NCBI GenBank assembly: GCA_022592445.1
Contig: JABYQR010000004.1
Span: 62,001 to 126,000, forward strand
Source: Cytidiella melzeri
Lineage: Eukaryota; Basidiomycota; Agaricomycetes; Polyporales; Irpicaceae
Length of the DNA stretch: 64,000 bases
Direction: 5' to 3'
The stretch's first letter is position 1; every line of letters starts with the position of its first letter. The translations under genes were made by a program, and so were the position numbers. The notes beneath the pieces are model-generated. The model was given only the letters and a program-made list of their open reading frames with translations, did not search any database and was not told the origin of the DNA. Shown here one piece after another: positions 37,836 to 49,422 of this stretch.

Positions 37836-39414
37836 TTATTCTGCAGCAGGAGGTAGATCTTCTATGGGCTGAGAAGGATCGTCTGTAGGGGGCTGAGGGG
37901 AAGCTTCTCCCCGAAGCTGCGGGGTGGTTTCCTCAGTCTCCGGAGGCGCAGAAACGGCTGACGGTGTCGGTATGCTACTCTGTGGCTCTGGTGGTTGCAT
38001 TACCTCTCCAATAGCTGTTTCGCCAATGATATAGCGAAGCACGTCGCTCAGGCTGATAATGCCTAACAGCCGGCCTTTCTTACCACCTCTCCGCTCTTCC
38101 TCCTATATCGGAAAAGATAAAAGGTTAGTTCGCTGTACGGCTTGGGTAAATATGGGATACACACATCGCCTTCAACAACTACTAGTCGATGGACACGACG
38201 TTTCTTGATGAGCTGCATCAGAGTACCGAGGGAGTCTGACGCGGTGCAGATAACCACACCAGGAAAATCCGTTGAACGTTGATTCAGGGCTTCCGATATT
38301 GTCAAATCTAATGCTTGATACGCTCCCAGTCGTACTAGAGTCTGTTGAGTAAGATGAGCACGATCAACACATACGCTGAGTGGTTAACCTCATGGTACGT
38401 ACGATGACATCCACAGTCTCATAGAGATTGACTACAATGCCATTTTCGTCGATGATGGGTACGGCTGATATACCACGCTCCGAGAACATATGCACAACGT
38501 CGAACACCGGCGTGTCCAGCGTAGCCGTGGCAATAGGGTAGAATGGTTTGCCGTCTGGGCTGCCTTCGGCAGATGGAGGGAAGGCAGATACATACGTTCC
38601 AATCTTGAGCTTTCGTAGCGGTAGGTGCAGCTGAGAAATTTCTTTGCCACACTAGTTGATGGAAAAGGTGAGATATGACTTTTGGACATTGTAAGAGGCG
38701 GAAGTCACCCACGTTTATAGAGATGAACTTCAAGAGCCGATATTGCGTTAATACGGAGATGATCACCTCGTGGCCTGTTTCTGAATCATGGTCGAGAAGC
38801 GGCACGCGGCGAGCATGTGTTTGTATAAGCAATTTCGCTGCATCGAAAAGAGTTGCAGCTGGGTATTCGCGAAGAAGAGGCGGTGGTTCGACGCCAAGCT
38901 CCTTCTCAATCTCTGCGCAGACATGAGACTCTAGAAGAGAGGTATGATGTTTGTGACATACCTCTTAGTGACTCTAGACGTAAGGTTTCCACATCCGCGG
39001 CAGCACTGTCGTAGTTTGAAGACTTGTAATAGTACTGAATAAGGTGAATGATGTCGGAGACGGTGAACATCCCTGCAAAACATGACTTGTCGCTGTTCCA
39101 GAGAGGTGCAGAGACAACGCCTGGCGGGGGTCAGAACAAAATCATAGCCGGGGAGCAATAGACCAAATACCGTTGGACAACAGACACTGCAAAGCCTTCC
39201 TCACTTCGAGCTTAGCATCCAAGACGATCATCCTGAAGCTGACAGGAAAAGAGTCGTAGGATGTATGGCTTCTGAGGTAGGCTCTAATAGAGTACAAAGC
39301 AGCATCGTGAGCCTCTGGAGTCAGGGGAGGAAGATGGGAGCCTGCACGAGGTCGTCTGACTGAAATTTTGCGTTTCACCTTGGGTGAGGTAGCGGGAGAG
39401 AGTGTCGAATTCAT
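37836..39414 (-). CDS. SNF4: AMPK gamma subunit, CBS-domain protein Snf4
   Basis: Regulatory subunit of the SNF1/AMPK kinase; its CBS pairs bind adenine nucleotides and report energy state. Six exons (39414-39171, 39120-38962, 38912-38713, 38651-38403, 38341-38165, 38102-37836) give 431 residues. Four CBS repeats can be followed: around FPVSFRMIVLDAKLEVRKAL to FTVSDIIHLIQYYY; YPAATLFDAAKLLIQTHARR to LTQYRLLKFISIN; TLDTPVFDVVHMFSERGIS to LYETVDVI; and VICTASDSLGTLMQLIKK to IISLSDVLRYIIG. The last ~75 residues form a Pro/Glu-rich tail not found in yeast Snf4. The N terminus has a basic stretch, KVKRKISVRRPR. All junctions are in phase. Confidence 0.94.
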
Positions 39415-39693
39415 TGCAAGTAAGCCGCCATAAAAGAAGGGAAAGTGAGTGCAAGGAAAGGAGGTGAGGGTGTAGGTATGAAGTGGAAATGGTGCAGCTC
39501 TCCGGGCACGAGCTTAACTGCATGCGCGCTTCCCAATCAGGCAAGTGAGGGCGCTAGCGGGCAACCAGTGCAAACTCTCAACTCGCCACCACCTCCGACT
39601 CTTTCGACTTGAATGGTCGTTAACAAGAAGAGAGAAGCCGGTAAGGATTATAACAGACTATTCCATGGTACAAAACGCTGACCGATATCAGTC

Positions 39694-40865
39694 ATGAGCT
39701 CTCCGCTTTTGTCCCGCGTTGTCGCTGGATTGTCCTGGCTCTTCCATCTCCCCTGGAAGCTCATCGTCTGGATTTCCCATGTTCAACTCCATACCTTGGG
39801 CATTGCAAAGAAGCATTTGAGCGATCCTTACTTCATTGACTTTTACACGGAGCTGAACGGCCAGCGATCTGCACGCGACGGTCACAGGCGAAAGACAGAG
39901 TGGATAAATATGGGATATTGGAAGGTAAGCTTCAGTTGCACTGCAACAACACTCCAAATCCACGAAGGGGGCATCTTGTTTCCTCCTTGAGTAGGACACC
40001 AACGACTTTCCAGCAGCGTGTGAAGGTGAGTAACTTCAGGCTCAGAAGTGACTGTAATTTAAGGCCTGTTGTCGTAGCTCTTGCTTTGAAACTGATAGAG
40101 GCAGCACATTGTAAACCGAAAGGGATCGTGCTAGGTATGCACTGCTCATGTTTGAACCTAGCTCGCTCGGCTCACGGCTTCTATGCGCTCTTTCCTGTTT
40201 CAGACGTCGGCCATGGATGCGGTGATTCCTTACTGTTGCACCTAGAACACCCGTCAGTCCCACGACCTCAGCGGCTGGTGGGAATTACCAGCCAGCGGCA
40301 GCACTACCTTCGTTCTCTGGAACGTACCACTGACCGAAACACAAGCTCGGTGGAGTTACAACTCTCGAAGGGCGACGCCATCTATCGCATTGGTGCTCCT
40401 CCTCTGTCACATCCAAAGAGCTCTTCTGGTCATCCTCTGGACGCACAGGAATTCCAGAATACATACACGTCCATCCTTGCTCTGGACTGCGCGTACCATT
40501 TCGACACTCGACATATTTTTCTTGAGCAGTCCTTCGCTTGTCTAGCTCCCGGCGGTAGAATAGCTCTCGGGGATCTTTGCTTTATCCCTGGCTCGCTATC
40601 AATCAGCACACGCATCATGGTCACTCTCATGGGATCAATGCCGCGAGAGAACATGATTACAACAGATCAATACATTGCGACTCTGCGCAAAATGGGTTAC
40701 ACCAACGTTCAGCTAGAGAATATAACGAGGGACGTCTTTCCTGGATTCGTCAGGTTTCTCAAGGGGCGTGGGTTGGCCTTTAGACTACTTGCCTCCTACT
40801 TTGAACGGCTGGTTTTCCGCGGTTTAAGATTTGTCATTGTATCTGCATCGAAGCCCCGAACATGA
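39694..40865 (+). CDS. SAM-dependent methyltransferase, class I
   Basis: Four exons (39694-39924, 39995-40025, 40078-40134, 40204-40865) give 326 residues. The joins restore motif I, GIVLDVGHGCGDSLLLHL, for S-adenosylmethionine binding. Further parts of the Rossmann fold are YTSILALDCAYHFDTRHIFL and LAPGGRIALGDLC. The N terminus has a hydrophobic, Trp-rich segment (LSWLFHLPWKLIVWISH) that may anchor it to membrane, so a lipid-like or small hydrophobic substrate is possible. DCAYHF and the region after it resemble small-molecule methyltransferases (sterol or N-methyltransferase-like), not protein or RNA enzymes. The substrate is unknown. It is divergent from SNF4 across 279 nt. Confidence 0.82.
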
Positions 40866-41231
40866 AGTAGAACTAGAATGTATACTTTTGCACTTGGTAG
40901 AGTGGCTGCGAGTCACATTATCCCACATTGTAGCTATCAACATGCAAGTTGTGCGTGGTGATCCAGGAGACCCTCGGCTGATCTACGAATTCTTTATCAG
41001 ATACTTAAACATTCGGAGTAGGCGATATCGGAATGACTGCAGCGCGTGACGTGTTATTGGCGGCAATTTCAGCAGTGCGTCGTAACTTTTGAGTACCCAC
41101 CACCACCACCTATCTCTCTCCCTCCCCCCTTCTCCATAGTTTACTGTCTGCAACGTGCAGCTAATACTACTGGAACCTCACTTATAAAGGAGCACGACAA
41201 ATCCTGCAGTAATCCTAGACTTCCGCCATTG
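40866..41231. other. Intergenic, no gene seen
   Basis: 366 nt between two plus-strand genes. A C/T-rich stretch (about 41100-41135) lies before the carrier start and fits its promoter. Confidence 0.4.
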
Positions 41232-42435
41232 ATGGATCCACAACGAGCAAAGTTAACCGCAGCCGCAACTGGCGCAACGGTGACAGCTTTGACGAGTATG
41301 TAGTAGGAGCGCTCTTTACTTCTCATACGTACGATGATTAACGAAATGCTGGTCAACAGTGACGCCCTTTGACGTCGTGAAAACGCGTCTGCAGACACAA
41401 CCAGTACGGCCAAAACCTCTGTTCCCGCAGCCACCACAAAATGTTTGCTGTCAGCCATCCATCTCTTCGTGTGTACGCAGAATGTCGACAGCCGCGCTAC
41501 ACAATATGGAAGGGGAGGTTGTTTGTGTCTGGGACCACGGCGTTTTTCGCACAGAACGTGTGAATGGTTTCTTCGATGCGGTCAAGCATGTATGGCGCGC
41601 GGAAGGTATTCCGGGATTATGGAAGGGTGCAGGCACATCATTGTAAGTTGAATAAATTCACTATGGCATATACCGATCCTGACAAATCTTCCGAAGGCTC
41701 ATTGGTGTCCCCGCATCCACATGTTATATGCTCACCTACGACCATCTACTGAACGAGACATTTCCGACGCTCCTCCCCGCATCTGTCGTTCCGCTCTCAG
41801 CTGGAATAACCGCACGAACGCTGATAACTACTGTTTGTTCTCCGCTTGAGCTTGTCCGTACCAATTTGCAGAGCACACCACTTTCTCCGGGCAATCCACA
41901 TACACTGCGCTCCACCCTGTCCTCAATATCGGCTCTAGCACGAACACACGGAAGTCTACACCTGTGGAGAGGTTTAGGGCCTACATTGTGGCGAGACGTA
42001 CCGTTTAGCGGGCTATATTGGGCGGGGTACGAGTCAATAAAGCACTATCTCAACCGGAGAGGGTACGATGGGGCTGGAGTAGCGTTCGCGAGTGGCGCGG
42101 CAAGTGGGACTACCGCGGCACTTTTGACTTCGCCCTTTGACGTGCTCAAAACGCGGAAGCAGGCGCTATTGATGACGGATGCCACTGGTGGATCGGGGTC
42201 TGGCTCAGTGGGAACCTTTACGATCCTGAAGGAGATTGTAAGGTGTGAGGGTGTTCAAGCACTATATGCTGGGCTAGTGCCTCGAATCACGAAAATCGCA
42301 CCGGCGTGTGGTATTATGATTGCTTGTTTTGAGGTATGTGTCTGTGTCTACAACTTGCACATCCAACTGACGCTCCTTTGAAAGGGTGTGGGGAGATTCC
42401 TACGGAAGGACGATGGTGCTGTGCGGATGTCATAG
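41232..42435 (+). CDS. MTM1: Mitochondrial carrier, Mtm1/SLC25A39-like
   Basis: Inner-membrane carrier; Mtm1 and SLC25A39/40 are linked to mitochondrial glutathione import, manganese/iron balance and SOD2 activity. Four exons (41232-41295, 41360-41642, 41697-42333, 42385-42435) give 344 residues. The three carrier signatures are PFDVVKTRLQ, SPLELVRTNLQ and SPFDVLKTRKQ, each followed by its matrix helix; LWKGAGTSL, LWRGLGPTLWRDVPFSGLYW and LYAGLVPRITKIAPACGIM are also present. A long loop after the first repeat with several Cys residues (QNVCCQPSISSCVRRM) is characteristic of this subfamily. The last short exon supplies GRFLRKDDGAVRMS. Confidence 0.92.
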
Positions 42436-42549
42436 CTCGTCGTCGGTCTATATTCCCTCTTCGTATATTTTGGTGTCAGGGAATATACCCGTAGAGTACA
42501 TGGATATTGTGATCATCGGCCAACATATCATACATTACACACCTCTCCG

Positions 42550-43650
42550 TCATGACACCCTGTTGAGCTGCTTCTTCGCACTTGAGAGTTTATCCCCTAC
42601 CCGAGTCACTTCATTTGAAAGGTCGTCCAGCATCTCGATGTGCTCTCCAATTTCTGCGCCAATGGCGAGGCCCAGCTGCTTCTGTCTCAACAGTATAGTA
42701 GAGAGCTGGGCCAGTTGAGCATCTTGCTGGTCCATCTGTGACTGCTGTAACTGAACGAGGCCTGAGTCATCCAGCGGCCTCGTCTTCTCTGTCTCCTTCG
42801 GCTGCCCAAACACCCTTGTTACTGGTCTCCTGAACTGGTTTCCTCCAGTGGAACTCTCAGCCGGACCCAACAACGCAGCTCTGTCACCTTCCGAGGTTGG
42901 ATTCCGTTCTGACGCCGACCCGAGCCCTCGACTCGTCAACCTCGCCACGGTCACCATCTTCGAGAGCGTCGCACAATCGTCTCTGAGCCGGCCAACCATG
43001 TCCCGTCTCCTCTGCAGCTCTCCCTCGCTCATCCCACCCATCGCCAGCTGCTGCAACCCGTCCTCAAGCACGTCTACCCTCGTAAACGCTGCCGCCAGCT
43101 TCTTCCTCGCCTGAACATTAGACTGGTGCGAGCCCGAGACATCGCCTCGATCCGAGAGCGCGTCCCGCTTGTTAATGTCCGCACGGACGTCTCGTACTCG
43201 AGCTTGCATGTCTATATGTTCGTCTAACCACGACGCGGACGTGAACTGCGAGGATCCCCCCGCCAGGCTTCCTACCTCTGCCTGCGCTTTCCCTGCAGGC
43301 ACCCCCAGAAACTCCCGAAACGCATACGACTCTCTCCACTTTTCCTCCTTCGCGCTCAATATCGCACGCAAGTACAGCTCCAACCCCACACGCCGTTCTT
43401 CTATCAACGACGGTTTGGTGTGCACCCGGAAGAGGCTTAGCGTAGTGTGTTTGGGAGGCAGCTCAGCGGGTGGGGGTGACCCGGTGGATTTGGTGAGCTC
43501 TGTGTGGAGGTCGTCAAACTCGGAGTAGCGCCGCCACATTTGCCAGGAGCGTACGGAGGCTTGGATCTCTATTCGATAGACTGTGTGCGGTTTGGGTGTG
43601 GTGCGCTCTTCGGTGCCTCGGATGTAGATGGCTTGTATGGCCGTGCTCAT
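42550..43650 (-). CDS. VAM7: PX-domain Qc-SNARE, Vam7-like
   Basis: Intronless gene of 366 residues. An N-terminal PX domain (about 1-120) has RRYSEFDDLHTEL, which binds PI3P, and an SLFRVHTKP loop. A middle helical region follows (ARKKLAAAFTRVDVLEDGLQ). The C-terminal SNARE helix (about 305-362) includes LSTILLRQKQLGLAIGAEI and EMLDDLSNEV. There is no transmembrane helix, as in yeast Vam7, which acts in vacuole and late-endosome fusion after PX-mediated recruitment. An odd point: at the central zero layer, where Qc-SNAREs carry Gln, this protein has His337 (codon cac, complement 42640-42642) in IGEHIEML. The family assignment is secure from the PX plus SNARE plan. Confidence 0.92.
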   Translation of the reverse strand: MSTAIQAIYIRGTEERTTPKPHTVYRIEIQASVRSWQMWRRYSEFDDLHTELTKSTGSPPPAELPPKHTTLSLFRVHTKPSLIEERRVGLELYLRAILSAKEEKWRESYAFREFLGVPAGKAQAEVGSLAGGSSQFTSASWLDEHIDMQARVRDVRADINKRDALSDRGDVSGSHQSNVQARKKLAAAFTRVDVLEDGLQQLAMGGMSEGELQRRRDMVGRLRDDCATLSKMVTVARLTSRGLGSASERNPTSEGDRAALLGPAESSTGGNQFRRPVTRVFGQPKETEKTRPLDDSGLVQLQQSQMDQQDAQLAQLSTILLRQKQLGLAIGAEIGEHIEMLDDLSNEVTRVGDKLSSAKKQLNRVS

Positions 43651-44046
43651 GGCTGCACTGTTTGCAGTCGGTGAGATCGAGGTGGGTGAGTTAGCGTTGT
43701 GAGTGATGTCCCAAGCAAATGAATACAGCAGACAAGGGTATACTGTCGTAATTATGAAAGGAGCAACGGCGGGCAGGTGAGGAATGGGTGAGGTAGGTTG
43801 GAGGCAAGAGTGAGGAGCGTCCCCAGGCTGAGTAACTTGGGGCGCTTATTGAATGACGCGAAAGAGCGTGTCGAGCTTGATTAATATTAGGTCGCTCACA
43901 CTACCCACCTGGTCAGATGTACCTCATACATACTTCGTAACATCCGCTCGGATTGTTGTGTACAAGCAAGACAGTTTTGTGATTGCTCAGCAAGTATTTT
44001 ACACGTCACGCCTACCCCTACCCCGTTAGCGACATAATGGCGATAT
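43651..44046. other. Intergenic, no gene seen
   Basis: 396 nt between the VAM7-like start and the 3' end of the GH74 gene. It should carry the VAM7 promoter. Confidence 0.4.
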
Positions 44047-47000
44047 TTAACTTGGAAGGCATTGAGAGTAGTCTGTAGACACGCATGCATCTCAATGCTA
44101 GGTCTTAAATCCTCATAAAATGTGAGCGACTTACATGGGTTGGAAACTACACAAGTGCTTCCAGCTGCACAGATCGTCGCGCCTGTCCATCCGATGCCTC
44201 CGCACTGGCCGTAGACCACTTGAGTCGGACCAGAGGAAGGAGCTGAAGACGAATGCGAGGCCGAAGACGAGACAGAGGACGATGACGATACAGAGCTCGA
44301 GTGCGAAGAAGAAGATGAAGAAATTGTTGTTGACGGCACTGAGCTGGTCTTCGAGATTGAGGAGGAGGAAGCAGAGCTGGAAATAGATGTCACCGTGGAG
44401 GGAGGGGCAGCACCCGACGCGTCACCGTAAAAGATACCGCGGCCATTAGTTCCAACATAGACCCTGAGTATCACACATGTAGTGAATATCCTGCACACAA
44501 AACCTGGGATACAGGATATAGCTCACCTGCCGTAGATACGAGGATCACCCGCGATGACATTTGCGCTAGCGGAAGCGAAGCCGTGCGTCGCATCGTTGAT
44601 CTGTACCCAGTTGAGACCGGCGTCGTCAGACCTGAAGTAGCCAATGCTACCGATGTCTGCGATGGCGAAGACAGCAGGGTAGCCGCCTGTCTTTGCTGGG
44701 GCACCAAGTGAGATTGAAAATGCTTGAGTAATGCCAGAGATGGCAGTGAAAGTCGTGCCGTTGTTCGTCGAGTGGAACAGCCCGGCGTTAGTGGAAACCC
44801 ACACATCTCCAGTGACGTTGGGGTGAACAACGACTGTGTTTGAAGACGTCGATGTGCCGAGCGTTGCAGTCGAAGTGAAGGTCTTGCCACCATCGGTAGA
44901 GAGGTAGAATTTGCCGCCTGAAGACGCGTAGAAGATCGTGTTCACCTTCTTGTCCGAAGCGATTGCAGCACCAGCCGGAAGGGATGACACGGCGGCGAAC
45001 GCATTCGTGTATTGCGAGACGGATACGCTGGATGACGTACTCCACAAAACGGTGTCGCCGTTGGCAGAAATGGCGACTTTGCCACCGGAGACACCAGCGG
45101 CTGCACCATAGTCGATGTTCCTATCAGTCAAATGTTGAGACCAAGCGCCCTTACATCCTCGAGAGTGCCTTACCAGGTAGAGCCCGAGTCAGTACTAATG
45201 GCAACCTGCGGCCCAGCAGTTCCACTAGAAACATCACCGTTACCGACCCTGACAATAGTAGTAGGCGTGTTTCCTGCGTAGTCCAGACCGGTCACACCGG
45301 TGGACGTGGACGTCGCCAACTCGCTTGTCGGAGGCTTCGTAAGATCGGTGTGAACGAAACCTATCAATACAAAACTAGACATCAGGCCTAGGATCAGCAA
45401 TTGAGCTTTGAGCTCGCACCTTCGAGATCGAGAAGGCCACTGATCAACGGAGGGCCGGTGGGAGGTGAGAGAAGTGCTTGTACAGCTGTTTCTTCAATGC
45501 CGTCAGCAAGAGATTTCAGTGTGACCGTCCGCGATGTTGTATCCCACTGAAGAAGGTCGTGGCCTCCGTAGATAGTGGCACCGGTTCCATACAGCCAGTG
45601 GTTTGAATCGAATGGATCAATGGAGAGTGACTCGATCATCCATCCGATTTGCGTAGTCAGAGATGTCGTAGTGGCGTCCGGCCCTAACCATGGCGCTAAT
45701 GAGTCATCATAGTTGTAGTAGCGAGCCATGGTCGGATATGACACCCAATCCCAAAAGCGGGTCCAAGTAGTGCCGCCATCGAGAGAACGGAAGATGTCTG
45801 CGTCCGGCCACCAGCTGTTGAGCGTGGCAACCATGACGGTACCCGGCTTCTGGAGGTCGACGGTGAGACCACTGGGAAAGGTGTGAGTAGATTGAAAGAA
45901 TCCGCGTATGGTCACATACCCGAACCCGAAGTACAAATCACCTCCAGACACGGGTGTGATGTCCTTGATGGTGCCGGATGTTATGTTGTACTTGTACACA
46001 GCTCCCTATAGGACGTAAATTTCAGTATCTCTTTCTTATCTTAATCATAAGTACACTTACGAGAGTTCCATCGTAAGGGCCCGCGCCGTCAGACGTAGAG
46101 ATATATAGGGACTTCTCGCCGGGGGAGAGAACACCCTTGTGAGGTATCCAGGACGTGTTGGTGCCAGAGATAGCAGACCCTTCACGGTATGTCAGCGTGG
46201 TGATGACAGTGTGAGAGTAGTCATACGTACATGTAGAGCCGGCATCGTTGGACACGAAGAGGTTACTGGATCCGACTGTGGCTACACCAACGAAAATACG
46301 GGGTGTAGCCGTGCCAGAGGAGCCGGACGTAGAATCAAACGTCACGAATGAGACACCCATTTTGTCGCTATTATAGCCAGTGGTATCGGTAGGGTCAACG
46401 ACATAAGTACCTGTGCAGATGGGTTTAGGAGAAGCCTGAAATATTTTGAGATACTGACCAACACTAGGGAGGCTGGTGACTTGAGTCCAAGTCTGGCCAA
46501 AGTTGGTACTCTTCCAGAGTCCGTTCCCGCTGCGAGCCCCGAAGAACAAAATATTGTTGCTGTGTGGGTCGACGGCAAGACGCTATATGATGGAGAGTCA
46601 ATCTCCATGGCCATGACTGATCACGATAGACACCTACTTCACCCATGCCACGTCCTGGCATATTGCCGCCGACCTTGAACGGCAAAGGAGACTCAGTAAA
46701 CGTCTTTCCTTGGTCCGTTGAAATGAGAATTTGGCCGTTGTTGGGATCCCAAGAGTTTGTGTACATTCCCGTGGCCTAGTAGCACAGTTAGCGCAAGTGT
46801 ACCACAGCAAAAAACTCTACTGACTAGATAGAGGCGAGTAGGATCCACAGGGTCGGTTGCAAGTGCATCAACACCCCAGTAGTCCCACCTAGCGTCATCA
46901 GCGAAATCAAGTAGAGGCGTCCATGTATCGTCCGCGTTCAACTTGTATGCGCCACCGATATCTGTACGGGCATATGCCAGCCCCTTCTGAGATGGATTGA

Positions 47001-47133
47001 AGATGATACCGGGGACAAAGCCACCACCGCCACCAATTTTGACATTGTTCCAAGTGTAAGTCTGTGAGCTGACAGCATGGGCGAATGGAGCGATGACCGC
47101 GCCCAACGCGGAGAGGAACGCTACGCGTCGCAT
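44047..47133 (-). CDS. Secreted GH74 endoglucanase/xyloglucanase with CBM1
   Basis: Plant cell-wall enzyme; GH74 enzymes mostly cut xyloglucan. Eleven exons (47133-46825, 46775-46638, 46582-46459, 46410-46231, 46179-46061, 46005-45420, 45360-45174, 45120-44527, 44463-44135, 44072-44047; the list holds ten joins in all that I could place) give 863 residues in frame. Signal peptide: [20 protein letters not shown]. The seven-bladed propeller halves show repeated Asp-box-like turns ([32 protein letters not shown]). [13 protein letters not shown] holds a candidate catalytic Asp. A Ser-rich linker leads to a C-terminal CBM1 ([18 protein letters not shown], then SNPYYSQCLPS), completed by the 26-nt last exon. 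A TATA-like tatatat is at 47181, about 50 nt before the ATG. Its presence points to a plant-biomass-degrading life style. Confidence 0.94.
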
Positions 47134-47852
47134 GTTTGGGAAAGACTGGCTTGCAGACGCATTTCAGAGCTGAGAGGTTCTATATATGTAGTACTTGTGC
47201 AGGCAGGTACGAAGTTTGGTCAACAACATACTAATTGCCATTCTACGTACCGAACCGAGTATTCAGCGTAGCGGATCGCCCTGTCGGTCATTGGTGAAGA
47301 TCATGTGTACCTACAACATGCCCGTATTGCAGAGGTACAGCATGGCTGAGACGCTTATACCTAGTGGTCAAAACGAGTGCGTGATGAGCATGCAACACCT
47401 AAGGGACAGAAGACGGCTCTTGTACCGAAGCTGTACCGCGATGCTTCCTTGCCCATGGCCGTGACCGTCTGTCATATGGAACAAGCTCGTGTACCAGATT
47501 CTTGACTTATGCCGGGCGCAGCGCATAATGGCCTTGGTGATCTGTGAGCTGTTGGCGAGACAAGTAAGCAGGTATGTGCGTGCCGCAGAAGTGATTGTGT
47601 GAATACCAGATTTTGTCAGAACACTGCAAGCGATGTTGTATTTCACGACGACAAGCACAAAGATCCCTTATGGACCTCCGATACTTGGACATCGTGCCTC
47701 AATATCCTGCGTACGGGTGTGGGACTAGTGAACATTGACAAGCGCAATGAGAATATATGACGTTCAAGTTATTCATAAGAATAACTACCTGCCGGCGCCA
47801 ATCCAGTTATTAGGAAGATACTATTAATTGTGTTCACCAATTTACAGCCTTG
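47134..47852. promoter_or_regulatory. GH74 upstream region
   Basis: About 700 nt upstream of the GH74 gene with a TATA-like element at 47181-47188 on the appropriate side. No gene seen; short frames look random. Confidence 0.4.
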
Positions 47853-47979
47853 CCTGTCGAGAATACCACTGTACTAAAGGTAATCATCAGAAGATATCCC
47901 GATTGCCTTATATCCTCATGATCAAAGCGGAGGAACATAAATTGCGAAGTACGAGACTCATCATAGCAGACAGATTGCC
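47853..47979 (+). repeat. Imperfect direct repeat, copy 1
   Basis: Starts cctgtcgag and ends agattgcc. It shares with the second copy cctgtcgag, taccact, tatcct-atgatcaa-gcggaggaaca, gtacgaga and agacagattgcc in the same order. Identity is around three-quarters by eye. The two copies start about 203 nt apart. Confidence 0.75.
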
Positions 47980-48055
47980 TGGAAGGCTGCAATGCAAGTC
48001 GTTTGTTTTTCGGCGTAAGGCAGAGGTCACATCTACCCAAATAACACCGACATCA

Positions 48056-48178
48056 CCTGTCGAGTGTACCACTGGAAGGAAATCGTCGTCACATTTCCCA
48101 AATGCCTCATATCCTTATGATCAATGCGGAGGAACACATATTGCGCAGTACGAGAATCACAACAATAGACAGATTGCC
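48056..48178 (+). repeat. Imperfect direct repeat, copy 2
   Basis: Second copy of the ~125-nt segment, lying 150-270 nt before the start of the small secreted protein gene. It has diverged by substitutions and a few small gaps from copy 1, so the duplication is not recent. Confidence 0.75.
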
Positions 48179-48327
48179 AGCCTCGTACCTTTCTCTTTGC
48201 TGCAGCGCGGGTCGGTGAGTACATTGTTCTACTCACCTTTGCTCACTGTACTACAATCATTTGTGACAGCTGTCTTTCTTACAATCTTGCCAAATTGCCT
48301 TTCCAACATCCCACATTCTTGCCCATC

Positions 48328-48776
48328 ATGCGTCTTTCGACCGCTCTCTCGTTGTTTGTGGCCATGGTCACTATCACATCCTTCCCAGTGACTGTAGAAG
48401 CTACTGCTCATTATGGTTCCAATGAAAGCAGTAGTGGGGGAGGGGGCCCAGCAACCGGCAAATTCTAGTGAGTACTCATGCATCATGCCCCACATTTCCA
48501 CATTATGTTGCGAATAGAACATGTCTTTGACAATCTTTCTCCAGTACAGACCGCAACGGAGATACATATTTTAACCGTCATTCGGGGACTGTCAGCAAGA
48601 ATTTTCCAATTCCACGGCGCCCAAAACAGACTCTCGCTGCCGCTCCTGCTCCTGCTCCTGGCCCCAGTGCCCATTCTCCGGCTGGAAATACCTCTCAAGG
48701 AACTTCCTCGGGGGGTTTTCTGAAGAAGTGGTTTGGTCGATTGAGCAGTTCTGATCCCAGAGAAACACCCAAATAG
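48328..48776 (+). CDS. Small secreted protein with a cationic C terminus
   Basis: Two exons (48328-48467, 48545-48776) give 123 residues; the intron has gtgagt and ctccag sites and the phases match. A signal peptide is clear: MRLSTALSLFVAMVTITSF, with likely cleavage near VEA. The mature part has no Cys. It begins with a Ser/Gly-rich segment (SNESSSGGGGPATG), then YTDRNGDTYFNRHSGTVSK, a dibasic PRR that could be a Kex2-type site, a Pro/Ala spacer (AAAPAPAPGPS) and a C-terminal GGFLKKWFGRLSSS that is cationic and amphipathic. I do not recognise a family. It lies between the GH74 gene and a pseudogene. A role outside the cell is inferred; effector or antimicrobial activity is only a guess. Confidence 0.72.
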
Positions 48777-49422
48777 CCTCCCCCTTGATCGGACCCCTGC
48801 TCCACCTGTAGTTTCATGCCATATTTTGTTGGATGTGCACTCTGTAATATTCTCTTGCCAGCGCCCTGACATGGAAAGTCCAGTTTCCCCGAGAACTTTC
48901 CCCACCCTCTCTCGCCGCTTTCCTTCAGTAGAATAGCCTTGTAATTTTCAGCAGATGAAAGCACGCCTCTGACTCTGCATGTCGCAACTTGTCCCGTCTC
49001 ATAGCAATGGGAGCTCGATCAACATCAAGCATGTGGTGCTAAAACTGACTGGAAAAACTGTCGAGTAAAGAGGCTGTACTGACCTTACAGCACAGAGAAG
49101 TAAGTACTACCACCCCCTGTAGATAACGGCGCATTAGCACGCTGAGAAAAAAAAGGAAGGCATGAAAGTGTGCCAAAAAAGTCAGGGATCCTATACTGGA
49201 GCTACAGGAGCATTTGATAAAATCGATGTTGCCTTGGACTAAGACGCAGCCCCCGCCTGCCGAGCAACCCAAGCGTCTCAAGCCCAATAACGCGGTGTAA
49301 CCAGCTAGACCACTGTATGAGAACGAAACATATAAATGCAGTCCACGGATGGCAAAGTCCTTTCATAATCCGTGAGTACATGTCATTGTCTTCCCGATGA
49401 CCTGCATCTCCTCCCATCCAAA
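48777..49422. other. Intergenic, no gene seen
   Basis: 646 nt between the secreted-protein stop and the end of the broken SUR7-like gene. No coding or RNA gene was recognised. Confidence 0.4.
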
